Positions 46,701 to 50,180 of a stretch of DNA of 50,180 bases are shown piece after piece (the stretch's first letter is position 1; each line of letters begins with the position of its first letter). Source of the stretch: Lenisia limosa (lineage: Eukaryota; Breviatea); the NCBI GenBank assembly GCA_001655205.1, contig LPNZ01011129.1:1-50180 (forward strand), written 5' to 3'. The position numbers and the translations under genes are program-made. A model generated the notes under the pieces. The model had not been told where the DNA came from and did no database searches. It was given only the letters and a program-made list of their open reading frames with translations.

Positions 46701-49700
46701 AAGCTTCATTATTTTTCAGGAAGATGAAATTGAGGCTACTGAAGAAAACATTGAGAATCCAGGTTGGAATGGGTCATTCTGTCATTAATTGTCCAACGAT
46801 ATTGAAATCATATGAGTGCCATGGTGTGTACTGATTGTATATTTAACGGGCTCAATCATACTATCTATAATGTGATATGGGCTCCATCACACTATCTATC
46901 ATGTGATATGGGCTCCATCACACTTTCTATCATGTGATATGGGCTCCATCATGCTATCTATCATGTGATATTATCGGTATCACCTGAATTAATGTTTCTT
47001 CGAAAATATTTGCATTGTGATCTCCATTGCTCGTTAACGTTTACGACATTTATACACCATATATAGAGGATGCTACTTTCTGTACTTTGTATTTCTTGAC
47101 AGTATTGGTGATTTGTATCTCCAGGAAATATGGTGCAAATCATACTTAATTATCACCTGTGGACTTGCATGAAACAGTTTTGGCTTTACCCTTCCAGACG
47201 TTAACGTTGACAATGAGGTTGAAGCCTTGGAGAAAGAGAAGGTGTGATTAGTTTTTTTTTTTTTTGTGCTACATTCTTGGGATAAAGATCAATGATTTTA
47301 GTGAACTTCTAAGGATTGTATTAAAACAAAAAACAATACGTCTATATTTGTTCTTCAAACCCTCATGTTTTTCTAATATTTAGCTGGGCTGATTATTGGT
47401 TATACTTTTATTAATACAATACAATATTTTTCATTTGTATTTGTACTCTTCCACCCCCACCCGGTTTACTTATTTTATTGTTTCCAACCCTTGTGTGTTT
47501 TTTTTTTAATCAAATTATATTATTCCTAAATTTTTCATTTTACCCCCCCCCCCCNNNNNNNNNNNNNNNNNNNNNNNNNNNNNNNNNNNNNNNNNNNNNN
47601 NNNNNNNNNNNCTTAATGAAGGAGCAGCTTGAGATGGAGCGACTGATGAAGGAGAAGGATGCCTTGGAAGCCTTGATTGCGGAGGCTGAGGAGCTGAAGA
47701 GGCAGGAAGAGGAGAAGCTGAAGCAAGATGAGGAAAGTGATTCAGAGGAAGAGGAAGAAGGCAGTGGGGATGAAGAGAAGGAAGAAAAAAAGGAAGAAGA
47801 AAATGAGGAAGTTGAAGAGCAAAGCAAGGATGAAGACACCGCCGAAATTCGCGAGGCCAAAGCGGACATTGAAGACGTCAGCATGACCGTGGGGCTGCAA
47901 CAGACCAAACTCATTGAGCTAATGGCAGCAAATGGGCTCGACCTCTTTCAGGTGGCTCAGGACCACGGCATCACCATCCACCAACTTCTGGAGTGGGGGG
48001 GGGNNNNNNNNNNNNNNNNNNNNNNNNNNNNNNNNNNNNNNNNNNNNNNNNNNNNNNNNNNNNNNNNNNTTCACTTTGGTTCGAAAAAAAGACTGAATTT
48101 TAAATCCTCGAAAATTATCCTTTTTTGACCGGTCTTTTTCGAACCGAAGTGAAGCCCTAAGTGTAAGTATCAAAAAAACAAAGTAGTGAAGTTAGGGCAT
48201 TTGCTGTTTGTTGTTGAAATTTCGCAATTTGAAGTCTTACGAGCCCAGCGATGACGATACACTGAACCTACTCCTCCAGCAGGCGGCTTTATTCGCACAA
48301 AGGGATGCGGCTGCATTGGCTAAGACGGAAGAAAACGCACAGAAAGCAGCCACCGCGCAGGAAGAGGCAGAGAAGGATGAGGGAATTAGACAGGTGTGTG
48401 GGGGAGGGGATAAACTTGGTATTATATTGGGGAGGTGCTGGATGGTTGCAAAAAATTTCTAATTTATCTTATATGGTGTGGACGGCTTCAGCTAGACTGC
48501 GTTGTTTCTCATCATACCTCAGGCTGAAGATGACGAAAAGGAGCTTGATGAACTCCAGAAGGAACACGCACATTTACTTTCTCTCATGGCGGAAGCTGAA
48601 AAGGTCTGTGGTTTTGTACCCTGCTCTGATCAAGAAAATTAGCACCAATTACCATATTTTTACCATATCAGGAGTAGACCTTCCTTTTTACCATATTAGG
48701 CAAGTGGTCCTGATGCCGAAGTCTCTGCCCCCTCTGCGGCCCCTCAAAACCCCTCGCCCACACAGGAAAAAACAGAGAAGCTCTTACAGCTCCAAGCCAA
48801 GCAGAAGGAACTAGCCAACCTTCAAGCCGAGCAGGACAAGTTGATGCAAATGCTGGAACAGCAGAAGCAGCTGGAGGAAATGGAGAAGGAGAAGGCTGAA
48901 TTGGAACAGTTGAAAAGGGAGAAAGAAGAGTTAACCAAGCTCTTGGCTGAAAAAGAGAAACTTGCTGAAGCTCAGGTATCTTGGCATATTGCCACTATTA
49001 ATATTGCTTGGAGTGCTACGTTTATACGTACATATGTATACTTTTCAGCACTGATACCTTATCTGATCTGTACGTTAATCATACTAGTATTTATTCTCTC
49101 TCCCCTCCCCCCGATTTCTTATTGTTTGAAACAACATTCCATATTTACCCCACACACACACATTTACGCCAATATTTTTCATCGAATCCTTCGTTTCACT
49201 CCCCCCCCCCCTAGGAAGAGCAAGAGAACCTCCAGCAGCTAATGACTGAGCAGGCGAAACTTGAGAAACTTCAGGCTGAGCAGTCGGAGCTAATGGCCTT
49301 GCTTGCTAAGGTGGGGGTTTTGGTATCTAGAGGATTATGGTAGATCATTCGATGGGTGACACACCACGATGAGTATGGGGTGTATTGTGTTTCAGATAGA
49401 TATTCCTTCGTTTTACCACCCCAGGCTGAAGCATTGGAAGCATCTTTCAGTGGCACTCCCTCTGGCCCCTCCATTCCTTCCCAGCCTCCCCAGGAACCAA
49501 ATACTGAAGTGAAAACTGAGGGGAATCCCTCTGAAGATGAAAAGCCTGTAAGCTGAGATTCTATTATCAGTAGGGCTTTGATACAACTATTGTTTTTTAA
49601 ATGTTTTTTCCTTTTTGGATTGTTTCAATTTGCAAAACAATTTTCACAATTGATAACTGTATACCTTGAGACATGACTGCTATTTACATATTCAAGGAAC

Positions 49701-50180
49701 TTTACATTGCGATAGTCGAATATCCAAGACGAACTATTTGACATTTCTCATCAGCCTTGCCCTAACCAACTAGATTGGCACGATTGACGAGGAGAAGGCC
49801 GCCCTTGCTGAGGAGGAGCAGCGCCTGGCTGACATGCTTGGTGAACTTGACGCGCTGAAGAATGAACGCGACTCACTTCTAAAGAGAAAACAGGTGTGTT
49901 GGTTTTCTAGGTGATCTGGTCTCTTTTTGTGAATATTTACACCTTTTGTTTATAGTCTCTTACCTTTTCAGGAGCTCAGCAAAATGTCAGACTCTCTTGA
50001 TCCCTCCTTGAAAGGTTTGGGGGGCGTTTCAGTTCTTTTGCTTTTGATTTCTTTCTTTTTTTTGCCCTTTTTTTGGGATCATGTGTTTTTTTTTTTTGCT
50101 TTGCTTTCTTTCAGGACAATAGATTTGGGTTTGTTGCTTTATTATGTACGCTGGAGTGATGGGATGCGGTGCTGCAGAAG
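43760..50180 (+). CDS. Acidic coiled-coil protein (3' end beyond window)
   Basis: Exons: 43760-43795 (MPTIYQVPQAFS), 43845-43934, 44062-44113, 44194-44239, one near 44536 into a gap, 44765-44868, 45036-45091, 45246-45325, 45547-45577, about 45637-45691, 45924-45992, 46171-46416, 46720-46762, 47198-47241, 47612-about 47992, 48235-48393, 48523-48603, 48700-48975, 49215-49310, 49425-49547, 49774-49893, 49972-50014. Later joins are in phase. The product is almost entirely heptad-like helix rich in E, K, Q and L (EILREVEATEAHLSHLM, LMKEKDALEALIAEAEELKR, LLQLQAKQKELANLQAEQDK), with an acidic linker at 47730-47830 and Pro/Ser-rich spacers. A structural or centrosome/cytoskeleton scaffold is inferred; no family is recognised. 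The join from 45577 to 45637 is out of phase, so a second gene starting at METPAPQTW (about 45638) is possible. Confidence 0.78.
44936..44962. repeat. Dispersed intronic repeat, copy 2
   Basis: AGTTGTAAGGCAAATGACTA followed by GGTGAAT differs by two bases from 17733-17759. It lies in an intron of the coiled-coil gene, while copy 1 lies in an intron of an unrelated gene on the other strand. Confidence 0.6.
46570..46602. repeat. Dispersed intronic repeat, second block
   Basis: TCTCTTATAAGCGTGATGAT followed by GTGGACGGCTTCG matches 17774-17792 up to that copy's gap edge. A weaker form, TGCGTGATGATGTTGGCGGC, occurs near 24495, and GGTGTGGACGGCTTCAGCTA near 48476. All are intronic. Confidence 0.55.
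46848..46971. repeat. 31-bp tandem repeat, 4 copies
   Basis: Four units of GGGCTCCATCACACTATCTA plus TCATGTGATAT lie in tandem with a few differences each, in the intron between exons 46720-46762 and 47198-47241 of the coiled-coil gene. Confidence 0.9.
47524..47554 (+). mobile_element. Introner-like element 3' end, cut by gap
   Basis: CCTAAATTTTTCATTTTACC followed by a C-run matches the 3' end of the family (CATAAATTTTCCAATTTTACC plus C-run), sense in the coiled-coil gene, immediately upstream of the gap at 47555-47611 that precedes exon 47612. The upstream core is not recognisable. Confidence 0.45.
48070..48159. mobile_element. Hairpin (MITE-like) element, second copy
   Basis: TTCACTTTGGTTCGAAAAAA at the gap edge pairs with GGTCTTTTTCGAACCGAAGT and the final GAAGCCCTA. 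The arms and centre (GACTGAATTTTAAATCCTCG) match the 39727 copy. The left tip is lost in the gap at 48004-48069. It is intronic, in the coiled-coil gene. Confidence 0.75.
50156..50180 (+). mobile_element. Introner-like element, 5' start at the window edge
   Basis: GTGATGGGATGCGGTGCTGC plus AGAAG is the 5' signature seen at 19755, 26783 and 33125. It is sense in the intron that follows exon 49972-50014. The rest lies beyond the window. Confidence 0.65.

Noticed and set aside
46848-46971. Regular 31-bp repeats as a CRISPR-like array
   Set aside because: There are no unique spacers between units, and the array is a plain tandem repeat in a eukaryotic intron.
1-50180. tRNA, rRNA or spliceosomal RNA genes
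   Set aside because: I saw no cloverleaf-like or other recognisable RNA gene on either strand; a covariance search was not possible.

Overview
This window is eukaryotic nuclear DNA. Every gene is broken into many short exons (about 30 to 350 nt, one of about 1 kb) joined by GT-AG introns. Intergenic and intronic DNA is AT-rich, coding DNA is closer to balanced, and the standard code fits. The gene content suggests a free-living, probably flagellated protist: a ciliary ASH-domain protein, a fungal/plant-type (ERG8) phosphomevalonate kinase, SERAC1, a PLD3-type phospholipase D, and C-type-lectin-like surface proteins. The ERG8-type kinase argues against an animal. I cannot name the species. The sequence carries 22 N gaps, and 12 of them abut a poly-C or poly-G run.

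I rebuilt nine genes by hand, using splice sites, reading phase and family motifs. From the left: (1) minus, a long ciliary protein with an acidic/basic N-terminal half and repeated ASH-type beta domains, starting at 8280 and running off the left edge; (2) minus, an unrecognised helical protein, 8615-11560; (3) plus, phosphomevalonate kinase, 11852-about 16745; (4) minus, a type I membrane protein with EGF-like cysteines, 17477-21927; (5) plus, a SERAC1-like lipase with a transmembrane N-terminus and ARM-like middle, 22322-about 30443; (6) minus and (7) plus, a head-to-head pair of paralogous secreted C-type-lectin-like proteins, 31522-34446 and 34745-37787, with eight matching exons of identical length; (8) minus, a PLD3-like phospholipase D with both HKD motifs intact, 38814-43617; (9) plus, an acidic coiled-coil protein from 43760 past the right edge.

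From gene 2 onward the genes alternate minus/plus, giving four divergent pairs with 142-394 bp between start codons. No operon-like relation between functions is implied. Mevalonate synthesis, mitochondrial lipid exchange (SERAC1) and endolysosomal PLD3 sit side by side without an evident shared pathway.

The most unusual signal is a dispersed repeat family inside introns. It ends in a poly-C run, and in sense copies that run forms or lies next to the 3' splice site. In antisense copies the matching poly-G run follows the 5' splice site. This looks like an introner-type element. A second family of about 100 bp hairpin elements and several short tandem repeats also lie in introns.
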